Shown: piece by piece, positions 1 through 9,316 of the stretch | Numbering within the stretch: the first letter of the stretch is position 1 | Layout of the letters: the number at the start of each line of letters is the position of its first letter | Origin: an uncultured Alistipes sp. | Lineage (GTDB): Bacteria > Bacteroidota > Bacteroidia > Bacteroidales > Rikenellaceae | NCBI GenBank assembly: GCA_910577475.1 | Contig: CAJTLJ010000011.1 | Span: forward strand, 1-64,000 | DNA length: 64,000 nucleotides | Reading direction: 5' to 3' | The notes under the pieces: generated by a model | Seen by the model: the letters and a program-made list of their open reading frames with translations, nothing else | What the model was told of the DNA's origin: nothing | The model's database searches: none | Made by a program: the position numbers and the translations under genes

Positions 1-137
1 GACCTTATCTCCGTCATTTCGTTCGGCAGCGACGTCTACTTCGTCTCGCTGTCAGCGGCCTGGAAGACCGCCACGAGACTGCCCTCGTCGAGCAGCATCA
101 GCATCGGGCCGTCCATGTCGTAATGCGTCACGCCGTC
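1..137. repeat. Direct copy of the META lipoprotein gene 3' end
   Basis: Bases 1-137 match 58134-58270 base for base and in the same orientation, then diverge abruptly at 138. The copy starts in the right arm of that gene's terminator hairpin and covers its last 34 codons or so. The window edge cuts the left side, so the true length is unknown. Confidence 0.9.
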
Positions 138-182
138 TGCCCTTCGGAATCGGCCGCAGGAGAGCCCCATCGAAAAATTCAT
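36..182 (-). pseudogene. Truncated META-domain lipoprotein fragment
   Basis: Read leftward, this 48-codon frame ends with the same C-terminus as the lipoprotein at 58169-58606 (ending AADSETK). Its first 15 or so codons are unrelated (MNFSMGLSCG...). The lipobox, signal peptide and most of the META domain are missing. This looks like a gene remnant joined to foreign sequence, not a working gene. Confidence 0.6.
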
Positions 183-317
183 ATTAGAAATGGATAAAAA
201 ATTTGCATATATCAATTATTATATGTAATATCGGGGTTGCTTTGACCTGATATTCTATTCAATAGCTTGGCAATGAATGTATAGAATAGGCAACTTATTT
301 ATTCACTTAAAATTAGG

Positions 318-362
318 ATGATGATGAAAACTTACTCCACGCGTCCCATCCGGGCTGCTTGA
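318..362 (+). CDS. Possible 14-aa leader peptide
   Basis: A tiny frame, MMMKTYSTRPIRAA, follows the purine-rich TTAGG. It is followed at once by two perfect hairpins: GATTCG-AAAG-CGAATC at 361-376 and the 14-bp palindrome ACGCAGTACTGCGT at 389-402. A short peptide followed by hairpins resembles an attenuator, but no function can be assigned and it may be chance. Confidence 0.2.
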   Translation: MMMKTYSTRPIRAA

Positions 363-432
363 TTCGAAAGCGAATCACTAATCGCATGACGCAGTACTGC
401 GTTGATTACCTAATCCATTTAAACTCTTTAAT

Positions 433-600
433 ATGAAAAATTTAACTGTCGCAATGCGACCACGAGCTGTTAAACCGATCAGAAACAACAGCACAAAAGT
501 CAATTTACCGATTACTAACCAACTAATCGCAGGAACCGATTATGGAATCTACCATGCCCGAAGCCATCATCACGCTGTGGAATTTCATTGCAGGCCATAA
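433..600 (+). CDS. Small basic ORF, 55 aa
   Basis: This frame begins MKNLTVAMRPRAVKPIRNN, follows an A/T-rich leader, and ends in a His-rich stretch. It overlaps the first 59 bases of the membrane-protein ORF at 542 in another frame, so at most one of the two start assignments is likely to be fully right. The stretch 183-541 is AT-rich compared with the neighbourhood and otherwise holds only inverted repeats (251-258 with 281-288; 361-402). Confidence 0.25.
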   Translation: MKNLTVAMRPRAVKPIRNNSTKVNLPITNQLIAGTDYGIYHARSHHHAVEFHCRP

Positions 601-1090
601 GCAATGCAGTGTCGCTGCGGTTATTATCGGCACATTTTTATTCTGTATTTATATGATGTATACCCAGCCGAAGCCCCCCGAACCGCACCAGAACATTGTT
701 TTCTACAGCAATGTTTTCGCCAGTAACGTGGAGTGCCTTTATGGCTTGAAGTTCAAGGCAGACAATGGCTTCTCCGGTATCGGAGACAGCAGAAAAGTAT
801 TCCAAAGCCATGGTACCTTGACGGTTTACGACTCTCTCAACCACCCCATCGTGTCGCTCCATGTCTTCTGCACGATCGACATGGAGAAAAAAATCGGATC
901 CATCATGGATGACAGATCGTCCATGTTACCGGACATCACCGATAAAAAAGTCCAGGATTTTATGTATTGGTTGCGAAAGGGGCAAATCAATCTCGACAAG
1001 TTTCAATTCGATTCCGCCAAATTCATCTCCAGTGGCGAATGGAGACTATCCGCCAACGATGGATACGCCGGATCTTTCAAAATCCTATAG
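542..1090 (+). CDS. Orphan single-pass membrane protein
   Basis: A 182-aa protein of unrecognised family. One hydrophobic segment lies at about residues 23-41, followed by a Pro-rich linker (QPKPPEP) and a soluble C-terminal region of about 135 residues. That topology suggests a membrane-anchored protein with an outward-facing domain, which is inference. Codon use is more AT-rich than in neighbouring genes, suggesting recent acquisition. Met5 (position 554) is an alternative start. A good terminator follows 60 bases downstream, which supports a real transcript. Confidence 0.6.
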   Translation: MESTMPEAIITLWNFIAGHKQCSVAAVIIGTFLFCIYMMYTQPKPPEPHQNIVFYSNVFASNVECLYGLKFKADNGFSGIGDSRKVFQSHGTLTVYDSLNHPIVSLHVFCTIDMEKKIGSIMDDRSSMLPDITDKKVQDFMYWLRKGQINLDKFQFDSAKFISSGEWRLSANDGYAGSFKIL

Positions 1091-1150
1091 AGATGGAATA
1101 ATCAATTTTCAACTGTCGAATTTCCTGACAATGCCATAGTTGGGAAACCA

Positions 1151-1185
1151 AACGGGAAGATTCAGAATCTTCCCGTTCTTTTTTT
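1151..1185 (+). terminator. Intrinsic terminator after the orphan gene
   Basis: A perfect 12-bp stem (AACGGGAAGATT / AATCTTCCCGTT) with a 3-base loop is followed by a run of T. Confidence 0.9.
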
Positions 1186-1222
1186 ATCGTATGCTCCGCC
1201 GGAACTCAATCTGCGGAGAGGC

Positions 1223-2038
1223 TCAATACTGCTCCTTCTCGTTGGGGAAATCGTTGGACTTGACGTCCCGGATATAGGACGATACGGCATCGGTCATCAC
1301 CGTATGCAGATCGGCATAGCGGCGCAGGAAGCGGGGCGAAAATCCCTTGTTGATGCCCAGCATGTCGTGGATCACCAGCACCTGGCCGTCGGTTCCGCCG
1401 CCGGCTCCGATACCGATGACGGGCATCTCCACCTCCTTCGTGACACGGGTAGCCAGCGTAGCGGGAATCTTCTCCAGCACGCAGGCGAAGCAGCCCGCCT
1501 CGTCGAGCAGATGGGCATCGCGGATCAGCTTCTCGGCTTCGGCCTCCTCCTTCGCGCGCACATTATAGGTGCCGAACTTGTGGATCGACTGGGGCGTAAG
1601 ACCCAGATGGCCCATTACGGGGATGCCGGCCGAGAGGATACGCTGGACGGATTCGAGAATCTCCTCGCCGCCCTCCATCTTCACGGCGTCGGCCTCGGTC
1701 TCCTTCATGATGCGGACGGCCGAGTCGAGGGCCACCTTCGAGTTGCCCTGATAGGTGCCGAACGGCAGGTCGACCACGACCAGCGCCCGGTCGACGGCCC
1801 GCACCACCGAACGGGCGTGATAGATCATCATATCGAGCGTGATGGGGAGGGTGGTCTCGTAGCCGGCCATGACGTTGGCGGCGGAGTCGCCCACCAGAAT
1901 GACGTCGATACCGGCGGCATCGACGATCCGGGCCATCGAATAGTCATAAGAGGTGAGCATGGCGATCTTCTCGCCGCGCCGCTTCATTTCGGTCAGACGG
2001 TAGGTCGTCACGGCTCTTACGGTTGATTCTACTGACAT
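1223..2038 (-). CDS. panB: 3-methyl-2-oxobutanoate hydroxymethyltransferase
   Basis: PanB transfers a hydroxymethyl group from 5,10-methylene-THF to 2-oxoisovalerate, the first committed step of pantothenate and CoA synthesis, in the cytosol. The 271-aa product is full length for the family. It shows the N-terminal KIAMLTSYDYSMARIVD region, the metal-ligand VGDSAANVM loop, and the GHLGLTPQS and IGIGAGGGTDGQVLV motifs. I chose MSVEST (2038) as start. The frame is open a further 10 codons, but an earlier ATG at 2068 would lie at the expected transcription start of the promoter at 2076-2105, and a purine-rich AAGAAGAAA precedes 2038. Confidence 0.96.
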   Translation of the reverse strand: MSVESTVRAVTTYRLTEMKRRGEKIAMLTSYDYSMARIVDAAGIDVILVGDSAANVMAGYETTLPITLDMMIYHARSVVRAVDRALVVVDLPFGTYQGNSKVALDSAVRIMKETEADAVKMEGGEEILESVQRILSAGIPVMGHLGLTPQSIHKFGTYNVRAKEEAEAEKLIRDAHLLDEAGCFACVLEKIPATLATRVTKEVEMPVIGIGAGGGTDGQVLVIHDMLGINKGFSPRFLRRYADLHTVMTDAVSSYIRDVKSNDFPNEKEQY

Positions 2039-2075
2039 AGTTTCTTCTTCGCTTAAATAGGTTTGCAACGGGCGG

Positions 2076-2105
2076 CAAAGTTATAGCTTTCGACGAAGAA
2101 AACAA
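2076..2105 (-). promoter_or_regulatory. panB promoter
   Basis: Read leftward, a TTG (2105-2103) lies 19 bases before TAACTTTG (2083-2076), matching the Bacteroidetes housekeeping promoter. It lies within the last codons of the upstream methyltransferase gene, so panB can be expressed separately from it. Confidence 0.6.
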
Positions 2106-2617
2106 AAAAATCGCCATAAAACGACCCCGCCCGACACCGACACGTTGAGCGAGTGTTTCGTCCCGAGCTGGGGAATCTCGACGGCTCCGTCGCAGCGGTC
2201 CACCGCCTCCTGAGCGACGCCGAACACCTCGTTGCCGAACACCAGCGCGTACTTCACGCCGGGTTCGGGCCGCAGGTCGTCCAGCATCACGGCCCCCTCC
2301 ACCTGCTCGACGGCCAGCAGCCGGTACCCTTCGGTCCGCAGGGCGTCGAGGCACGCTGCGGTCGTCTCGTGGTAGCTCCACGCCACGGTCGTCTCGGCCC
2401 CCAGCGCGGTCTTGTGAATATCGCGGTTGGGCGGCGTGGCGGTGATGCCGCAGAGGCAGATCCGCTCGACGGCGAAAGCATCGCCCGTGCGGAAAAAGGA
2501 ACCCACGTTCTGCAGCGAACGCACGTTGTCGAGCACGACGACGACCGGCATCTTCGCCATGCGGGCGAACTCCTCGGGCGTCGGCCGCCCCAGTTCTTCG
2601 TTGGTAATTTTCTTCAT
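2081..2617 (-). CDS. TrmH/SpoU-family RNA 2'-O-methyltransferase
   Basis: A SPOUT-fold SAM-dependent RNA 2'-O-ribose methyltransferase; the target (tRNA or rRNA) cannot be told from sequence. The three SpoU motifs are visible: LDNVRSLQNVGSFFRT (motif 1), FGNEVFGV (motif 2) and IPQLGTKHSLNVSVSGGVVLW (motif 3, the SAM-binding knot). The 178-aa length fits the short TrmH type without an extra N-terminal domain. The start at 2617 (MKKITNEELG) is preferred to an in-frame ATG at 2659, which would lie upstream of the -7 element at 2647-2654. Confidence 0.9.
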   Translation of the reverse strand: MKKITNEELGRPTPEEFARMAKMPVVVVLDNVRSLQNVGSFFRTGDAFAVERICLCGITATPPNRDIHKTALGAETTVAWSYHETTAACLDALRTEGYRLLAVEQVEGAVMLDDLRPEPGVKYALVFGNEVFGVAQEAVDRCDGAVEIPQLGTKHSLNVSVSGGVVLWRFFCFLRRKL

Positions 2618-2646
2618 CTTTCGGTTCGATCCGTATAAACTGCGGG

Positions 2647-2684
2647 CAAATGTAGTCAATTCCCAAATATTTTCCCTAATTTTG
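2647..2684. promoter_or_regulatory. Divergent -7 elements between methylase and OMP genes
   Basis: TACATTTG read leftward (2654-2647) faces the methyltransferase gene. TAATTTTG read rightward (2677-2684) faces the outer-membrane protein gene. Both fit TAnnTTTG; no clear -33 element was found for either. Confidence 0.45.
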
Positions 2685-2717
2685 AGCGATTTTTACGACT
2701 TGAAATCACTCTTCATC

Positions 2718-3764
2718 ATGAAAAAAGCAACCCTTCTCCTCCTCGTCGCGGCACTGGCCTCGCTGACCGAACTGCGGGCGCAGTCCTGGATCGCGGGCGC
2801 CGACTTCGAGACCAAATTCGACAACCGCGAATATTCGGGCAACCGGTTCGGCGAGTCGAAAACCGTCTTCGGCGTCCGCCTCTCGCCGGAGGTCGGCGTG
2901 GCGTGGGACGACAGAAACCGGCTGATCGCGGGCGTGGACCTGACGCACGACTTCGGCGACACGGCCCACTTCCTGAGCGACGTGCAACCCGTCGTCTACT
3001 ACCAGTTCCAGTCGCCGAACTTTCAGGTGAACGCCGGCATCTTTCCCCGCTCGAAGATGCTGGGCCGCTATTCGGAGGCCTTTTTCGACGAGGAGGTGAA
3101 GTTCTACCACCACCGCCTGCAAGGCCTGCTGGCCAACTACCGGGCCGAACACGGCTACGTGGAGTTCGCCATCGACTGGGAGGGATTCCGCACCGAAAAG
3201 CAGCGCGAGAAGTTCCGCATCCTCTCCGAGGGCCGCTGGCACGACGACCGCTTCTACGCCGGCTACTCGCTCATGGTGCTCCACTACGCCAAGACCCTCG
3301 ACGAGACCGAAGACCAAGGCGTGGTCGACAACATGCTCATCAACCCCCATGCCGGCGTCCGCTTCAACGCCTTCTTCGACTTCGACATCCGGCTGGGCTA
3401 TCTCCAGAGCATGCAGCGCGACCGCCGCACCGGGGGGGGGTGGCTCACCCCGAAAGGGGGCGAGCTCCACGTCTCGATGAGCCGCTGGGGGCTGAAGCTC
3501 GAAAACCGGCTCTTCGTGGGGCAGAACATGCTCCCGCTGTGGAAAATCTACGGCCACGACCTCTACGAATGCAACACCTTCTTCGGGGTTACGGACCACA
3601 TCTACAACCGCACGGCCCTGAGCTACGGCAACAGCTTCTTCCGCCGCACGCTGAAGGTGGAGGCGGCCCTCGTCCTGCAATACGACGGCGTGGGCTGCGG
3701 ATTGCAGCAGATCCTGAAAATCGGCGTCAACCTCGAAAAAGTGTTCACCCGAACGAAAAAATAG
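2718..3764 (+). CDS. Predicted outer-membrane beta-barrel protein
   Basis: The 348-aa product has an N-terminal signal peptide (MKKATLLLLVAALASLTELRAQ, cleavage likely after RAQ). The rest alternates aromatic and polar residues in short strands, as in outer-membrane barrels (for example VVYYQFQSPNFQVNAGIF). I do not recognise the family and no substrate can be inferred. The start at the ATG of MKKATL is set by the signal peptide; an upstream in-frame extension reads antisense to the methylase. A run of nine G (3432-3440) encodes Gly-Gly-Gly in frame; a one-base change there would truncate the protein. Confidence 0.8.
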   Translation: MKKATLLLLVAALASLTELRAQSWIAGADFETKFDNREYSGNRFGESKTVFGVRLSPEVGVAWDDRNRLIAGVDLTHDFGDTAHFLSDVQPVVYYQFQSPNFQVNAGIFPRSKMLGRYSEAFFDEEVKFYHHRLQGLLANYRAEHGYVEFAIDWEGFRTEKQREKFRILSEGRWHDDRFYAGYSLMVLHYAKTLDETEDQGVVDNMLINPHAGVRFNAFFDFDIRLGYLQSMQRDRRTGGGWLTPKGGELHVSMSRWGLKLENRLFVGQNMLPLWKIYGHDLYECNTFFGVTDHIYNRTALSYGNSFFRRTLKVEAALVLQYDGVGCGLQQILKIGVNLEKVFTRTKK

Positions 3765-3796
3765 CCCGCACGGACCAGCGGAGCGGAAAAAATCGC

Positions 3797-3804
3797 TACA
3801 TTTG
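3797..3804 (+). promoter_or_regulatory. -7 element upstream of glnS
   Basis: TACATTTG matches the Bacteroidetes -7 consensus and leaves a leader of about 55 bases before the glnS ATG. No convincing -33 is seen. Confidence 0.5.
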
Positions 3805-3863
3805 TACGCCCGAAAAAACCGTCAGGGGCCGGGCACCGAAACGAACCAACGAAAATCAAATAT

Positions 3864-5546
<1,683 letters not shown>

Positions 5547-5560
5547 AATCGATCCGTCTC

Positions 5561-5602
5561 GATGCAAATGGGCTGTCTTTTCCGGACAGCCCATTTTGCA
5601 TC
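5561..5602 (+). terminator. glnS terminator
   Basis: Long imperfect stem GATGCAA-A-TGGGCTGTC / GACAGCCCA-TT-TTGCATC with a 7-base loop, starting 15 bases after the stop codon. Confidence 0.75.
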
Positions 5603-6270
5603 GGCAAGAACCCGTGCGATTCATACCGGCAAATGTTCGGCGAACTCGGGATCTTTCGATTCCGCTGACGCTCCGCTCAAGGTGACAGAAGTGATTGTCA
5701 TTCCGAGCGAAGCCGCAGGCGCAGTCGAGGAATCTGGACGGTCAGACGGACGTAGACCCGTGCGGATAGCAATAGTGAATGTGCCGATAGGTCGAGATGT
5801 TTCGACTTCGGGGCTTGTCGCCCCTCCGCTCAACATGACAGACACAGAACAATTGTGCATCGTGAATTATGCATTGTGAACTGTCGTTGCCGGCAGTCCG
5901 CAACCACCCCGGGCGAAGGACTGCACTTTTGTTTCGTCCTTTGCTGGCTGCGTACTGCGGGTATGGGTCGCAATGGTGAATATTCTGCACTGTCGAGATG
6001 TCTCGACTTCGGGCCTGCGGCCCTCCGCTCGACATGACAGAGAGGGGAACAAATAATTATGAATCGTGCATTGTTAATTGTGCATTGCTCTGTCACCCCG
6101 AGTGAAGCGCAGCGGAATCGAGGGGTCCCGAGGGTGGATTGGCAAGAGTCGTTGCGATCCGTACCGGCAAATATTCGGTCTGCTTAAAACCTTTCGACCG
6201 TACTTCCGAAAACGTTCAGGCCGAGGCGACAGCAGACTGACAGATAGATCATCTAAAAAATTAGTAGGAT
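5603..6270. repeat. Cluster of dispersed intergenic repeats
   Basis: No credible gene lies here. The stretch is made of units seen elsewhere in the window: GTCGAGATGTTTCGACTTCG...CTCAACATGACA (5791-5840), a near copy at 5992-6039, GTCATTCCGAGCGAAG...GAGGAATCTGG around 5697-5735, and GTCACCCCGAGTGAAG...GAATCGAGGGG around 6094-6127. A 76-bp unit at 5889-5964 recurs inverted at 56691-56765. Between them are short tracts such as TGCATCGTGAATTATGCATTGTGAA. ORFs drawn across this block are repeat artefacts. Confidence 0.8.
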
Positions 6271-6272
6271 AG

Positions 6273-6303
6273 TTGCGTTTTCTCCCGAAAAACGATATCT
6301 TTG
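6273..6303 (+). promoter_or_regulatory. Bacteroidetes-type promoter
   Basis: TTG at 6273-6275 and TATCTTTG at 6296-6303 are separated by 20 bases, an ideal match. It gives a leader of about 15 bases to the ATG at 6324. Confidence 0.75.
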
Positions 6304-6323
6304 CATATCTAAAGTTTTAGAAG

Positions 6324-6788
6324 ATGAAAAACGGCATGATACTGACAGCGATGCTGCTGCTCCTGCTGGCGACGGGATGGTCGGTCGCCCGGGGGCCGCA
6401 GGAGGGAGTCGTGGAGGGGCGTTTCGCCGAAGGGATCGACCCCGACGAGCGCACGGTCTACCTGATCGCACAACGGCACGGCAAACGGAAAATACTCGAT
6501 TCGGTGCGGCTGACGGGGAACGGCTTCACCCTACGCGGTGCCGTATCGCGGCGCGGAGACAGCTGCCGCGTGGAGTTCTCCGGCACAAAAGCGGGTTTCG
6601 GCCTATTGCTCCGGCCCAATACGACCGTGCGGATGCAGATCGCGGCCGCACTCCCCGACCCCGCGGTCTTCTACCTGCGGGAGCCCGACAACGAACGCGC
6701 ACCCGACGAACTGGACCGACTCCCCTACTCCGAGCGGATGCGCATCCTGCAACAGCGGGCCGACTCGCTGCTGTCCGAAATCCAGTGA
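6324..6788 (+). CDS. Secreted DUF4369-like protein
   Basis: The 154-aa product begins with a signal peptide (about residues 1-22). It continues with a region of the form GVVEGRF...VYLIAQ...ILDSVRL...GFTLRGAV, which resembles the DUF4369 domain found at the N-terminus of Bacteroidetes periplasmic thiol-disulfide oxidoreductases. The thioredoxin domain that normally follows is missing; the protein ends in a charged helix. It may be a stand-alone domain or a shortened relative. It has its own promoter and converges on the next gene with only one base between stop codons. Confidence 0.7.
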   Translation: MKNGMILTAMLLLLLATGWSVARGPQEGVVEGRFAEGIDPDERTVYLIAQRHGKRKILDSVRLTGNGFTLRGAVSRRGDSCRVEFSGTKAGFGLLLRPNTTVRMQIAAALPDPAVFYLREPDNERAPDELDRLPYSERMRILQQRADSLLSEIQ

Positions 6789-6789
6789 T

Positions 6790-7197
6790 TTATAGCAGGC
6801 TTTCGCGTTCCAGCACAGCGTGCCAAAGCGGCGTATTGCGAAAAATCCACCAAACGAGCATCGTACAGCCGAAGAACAGAACAACTCTTTTATCGAACAG
6901 GAGCCCGCTCAACCGCCGAACTCCAGGACAACTGACGAACGAAACATAGCACACCGCCAATAGATAGGGGGCAACGACAATCAGATAGGGATTCAGGAAA
7001 ACCGCGGTCCGCCACTCTCCCCGAACGAAACAGGAGACTGCACGAACGGCCCCGCATGCGGGACAATCAAATCCGGTCGCCATACGGATCAGGCATCGCG
7101 GCGCCCACTCCGGACGACAAACGGATACGACGATATAGATTGCGAGCAGGGCTGTCCACCCTGCTCGCAGCCTTTTCTTATACCTTTTTTCAGGCAC
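6790..7197 (-). CDS. DUF2752 family membrane protein
   Basis: A 135-aa protein with two or three hydrophobic segments and the family motif GFDCPACGAVRAV (CPxCGxxRA), expected to sit near the membrane face. The function of DUF2752 is unknown to me. The start is GTG at 7197, overlapping the TAG stop of the upstream TM2 gene by one base (TAGTG), so the two are probably translationally coupled. No other Met occurs before MATGFDC at about residue 39. Confidence 0.85.
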   Translation of the reverse strand: MPEKRYKKRLRAGWTALLAIYIVVSVCRPEWAPRCLIRMATGFDCPACGAVRAVSCFVRGEWRTAVFLNPYLIVVAPYLLAVCYVSFVSCPGVRRLSGLLFDKRVVLFFGCTMLVWWIFRNTPLWHAVLERESLL

Positions 7198-7509
7198 TAC
7201 CGGTCGTTCAAAATCCGCTTGCCATCGGCATCAGTAAAGTTGCCGAGGGCGATCATGATGAAGTCGACGAGCGTCCAGACGCCGCAAGCTCCCAAAGTAA
7301 TGAGTTGCAGAATGCCGGTACCTACCTTACCTACATAGAAGCGGTGCACACCGAAACCGCCCAAAAAGAAACAGAGCAAAAGTGTTACGATCCAATCCTT
7401 CGAGCTTTTATCGGCCGGATTTTTTCGGGGGGGGGGTAACGGAACACCCGCACTTGACGCATACGACAGCCTCGTCGTTGATCTCTGCGCCGCAATGATT
7501 GCAAAACAT
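7197..7509 (-). pseudogene. Zinc-ribbon/TM2 domain protein, frameshifted at a C10 tract
   Basis: From ATG 7509 the frame reads MFCNHCGAEINDEAVVCVKC, a CxxC...CxxC zinc ribbon, then hits ten consecutive C (+ strand G 7427-7436) and soon a stop. The next frame continues with a TM2 domain (DWIVTLLLCFFLGGFGVHRFYVGK, then a second helix). Nine C would join them into a 103-aa protein of the usual zinc_ribbon-TM2 layout. The start at 7509 is supported by the -7 element at 7542-7549. Sequencing error, mutation and reversible slippage are all possible. Confidence 0.75.
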
Positions 7510-7541
7510 AGATTTAATGAGTTAAGGGTTAAAGTCGGCGA

Positions 7542-7549
7542 CAAAGATA
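7542..7549 (-). promoter_or_regulatory. -7 element of the TM2/DUF2752 pair
   Basis: Read leftward this is TATCTTTG, placing transcription start near 7535, about 26 bases before the zinc-ribbon ATG at 7509 and downstream of the in-frame ATG at 7544. Confidence 0.55.
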
Positions 7550-7566
7550 CGGAAAATCCGGGACCG

Positions 7567-8289
7567 TTATACCCGCGGGCGGGAGATTTTCCGGAACGGC
7601 AGGCGGAGCACCCCCCAAAAGGCCTCGCCGAAGATGCCGGAAGACATCTTCGAGGTGCCGGCCGTGCGGTCCACGAAGACGATGGGCACCTCCTCGATTT
7701 TGAACCCGAGCCGCCAGGCCGTGTACTTCATCTCGATCTGGAATCCGTAACCGATCATCCGCACCCGGTCGAGGTCGATCCGCTCCAGCACCTCGCGCCG
7801 GTAGCCCACGAACCCTGCCGTGGCGTCGTTGACCGGCATGCGCGTCACCACCCACACGTATTTGGAGGCGAAATAGGAGATCAGCAGGCGCGACATGGGC
7901 CAGTTGATGACGTTGACGCCCCGCGCATAGCGCGACCCCACCACCACGTCGCACCCCGTCCCGAGAGCGGTCGCCAGCCGCTTCAGATCGTCGGGGTTGT
8001 GCGAGAAATCGCAATCCATCTCGAACACGGCGTCGTAATCGCGCTCCAGCGCCCAGCGGAACGCGGCCAGATAGGCCGTGCCGAGCCCCAGCTTGCCGCT
8101 CCGCTCCAGCAGATGGAGCCGGTCGGGATGCTGCGGCTGGAGTTCGCGGACGGCCGATGCCGTTCCGTCGGGCGAGCCGTCGTCCACGATCAGCAGGTCG
8201 AAATCGCCCTCCAGCGACATCACTTTCGCGATCATGATCGAGATGTTTTCGATCTCGTTATAGGTAGGAATGACAACCAGTTTTTTCAT
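7567..8289 (-). CDS. GT2 polyprenol monophosphomannose synthase-like
   Basis: A 240-aa family 2 glycosyltransferase resembling dolichol-phosphate mannosyltransferase, which loads a sugar from a nucleotide donor onto a polyprenyl phosphate at the membrane. Motifs include PTYNEIENI, VDDGSPDGT (nucleotide binding), MDCDFSHNPDDL (DxD-type metal site) and the acceptor region GFQIEMKY. No C-terminal membrane helices, so the single-domain type. I started at MKKLVVIP (8289); upstream residues in the frame lie within the preceding gene. Last gene of the leftward envelope operon, 4 bases after the GT2 gene before it. Confidence 0.9.
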   Translation of the reverse strand: MKKLVVIPTYNEIENISIMIAKVMSLEGDFDLLIVDDGSPDGTASAVRELQPQHPDRLHLLERSGKLGLGTAYLAAFRWALERDYDAVFEMDCDFSHNPDDLKRLATALGTGCDVVVGSRYARGVNVINWPMSRLLISYFASKYVWVVTRMPVNDATAGFVGYRREVLERIDLDRVRMIGYGFQIEMKYTAWRLGFKIEEVPIVFVDRTAGTSKMSSGIFGEAFWGVLRLPFRKISRPRV

Positions 8290-8293
8290 AGGC

Positions 8294-9307
8294 TCATGAC
8301 AATATGCGGCCGAACGTCCGCCGGCCCGACAGGTAACAGAGGAGAACCGATCCGCGGTAGATGCCGACGGGTCGTTTTTTCGCACCGCCCCGCACGGTCC
8401 GCCGTTCGGCGCGCAGCACGGGATGGGCCTTCAGGAAATCCCGCCAGGCCCGAAAGACGGCGACGCACGCCCGGCCGTGCCCCTGCGCGAGGTAGCTCAG
8501 CGCGGCTGCGCCGTCGAGCAGCGGCCGCAGCAGAGCCGCCGCGAACCGTTGTCCGGGCGCGGCGCACTTGAAGAGCATGCGCAGGTTGTTCCGATGGTTG
8601 AGGTAGATCTTGCGCGGCGAATCGACGGCCAGCGTCGCCCCGCCGAGGTGGTAAACCGTACTGCGGGGTACGATCCGAATCGTCCAGCCCCGCAGCTGCA
8701 ACCGCCAGCAGAGATCGATCTCCTCCATGTGGGCGAAGAAGGACTCGTCGAATCCGCCCGCCTCGCGGAAGGCCGAGGCCCGGCAGCAGAAGGCCGCCCC
8801 GCTCACCCAGAACACCTCCCGTTCGTCGTCGTACTGCCCCTCGTCGCACTCGATCCGCTTTAGGATCCGCCCGCGGCAGAAGGGATAGCCCAGCCAGTCG
8901 ATATAGCCGCCCGCCGCACCGGCATACTCGAACCGTCCGCGGTCGTTCACGGAGCGGAGCTTGGGTGCCGCGACCGCCGCCTCGGGATGACGCTCCAGCG
9001 TCTCGATCAGCGGCTCCAACCACCCCGCGGGGGTCTCGACATCGGAGTTCAGCAGCACGAAGTAGGTCCCGTCCAGCCGCTCCAGCGCCCGGTTATATCC
9101 CCCCGCGAATCCGTAGTTGCGCTCCAGGCGCAGCAGCTCCACGTTCGGGAACTCCCGCTCGACGAAGGCGCACGAATCGTCCGTCGAACCGTTGTCGGCC
9201 ACCACGACGCCGGCCCAGCGGGGCAGCGACCCGACGACCGAGGGCAGGAAACGCGCCAGCGTCTCCCGCCCGTTCCAGTTCAGTATGACGACTCGGACAA
9301 GCGGCAT
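8294..9307 (-). CDS. GT2 family glycosyltransferase (rhamnosyltransferase-like)
   Basis: A 337-aa inverting GT-A enzyme. It shows VVILNWNGRETL at the N-terminus, VADNGSTDDS, the metal-binding LLNSDVE, and the acceptor and catalytic region GGFDESFFAHMEEIDLCWRL. This pattern is common in enzymes extending O-antigen, capsule or rhamnan chains; the actual sugar is unknown. It lies between the acyltransferase and the Dpm-like transferase in one operon, so a role in surface glycolipid assembly is likely. Confidence 0.9.
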   Translation of the reverse strand: MPLVRVVILNWNGRETLARFLPSVVGSLPRWAGVVVADNGSTDDSCAFVEREFPNVELLRLERNYGFAGGYNRALERLDGTYFVLLNSDVETPAGWLEPLIETLERHPEAAVAAPKLRSVNDRGRFEYAGAAGGYIDWLGYPFCRGRILKRIECDEGQYDDEREVFWVSGAAFCCRASAFREAGGFDESFFAHMEEIDLCWRLQLRGWTIRIVPRSTVYHLGGATLAVDSPRKIYLNHRNNLRMLFKCAAPGQRFAAALLRPLLDGAAALSYLAQGHGRACVAVFRAWRDFLKAHPVLRAERRTVRGGAKKRPVGIYRGSVLLCYLSGRRTFGRILS

Positions 9308-9316
9308 GGTCGACGA

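Noticed and set aside
5562..6270. Several overlapping ORFs on both strands after glnS
   Set aside because: They are translations of dispersed repeats, and related frames appear wherever the same repeats occur.
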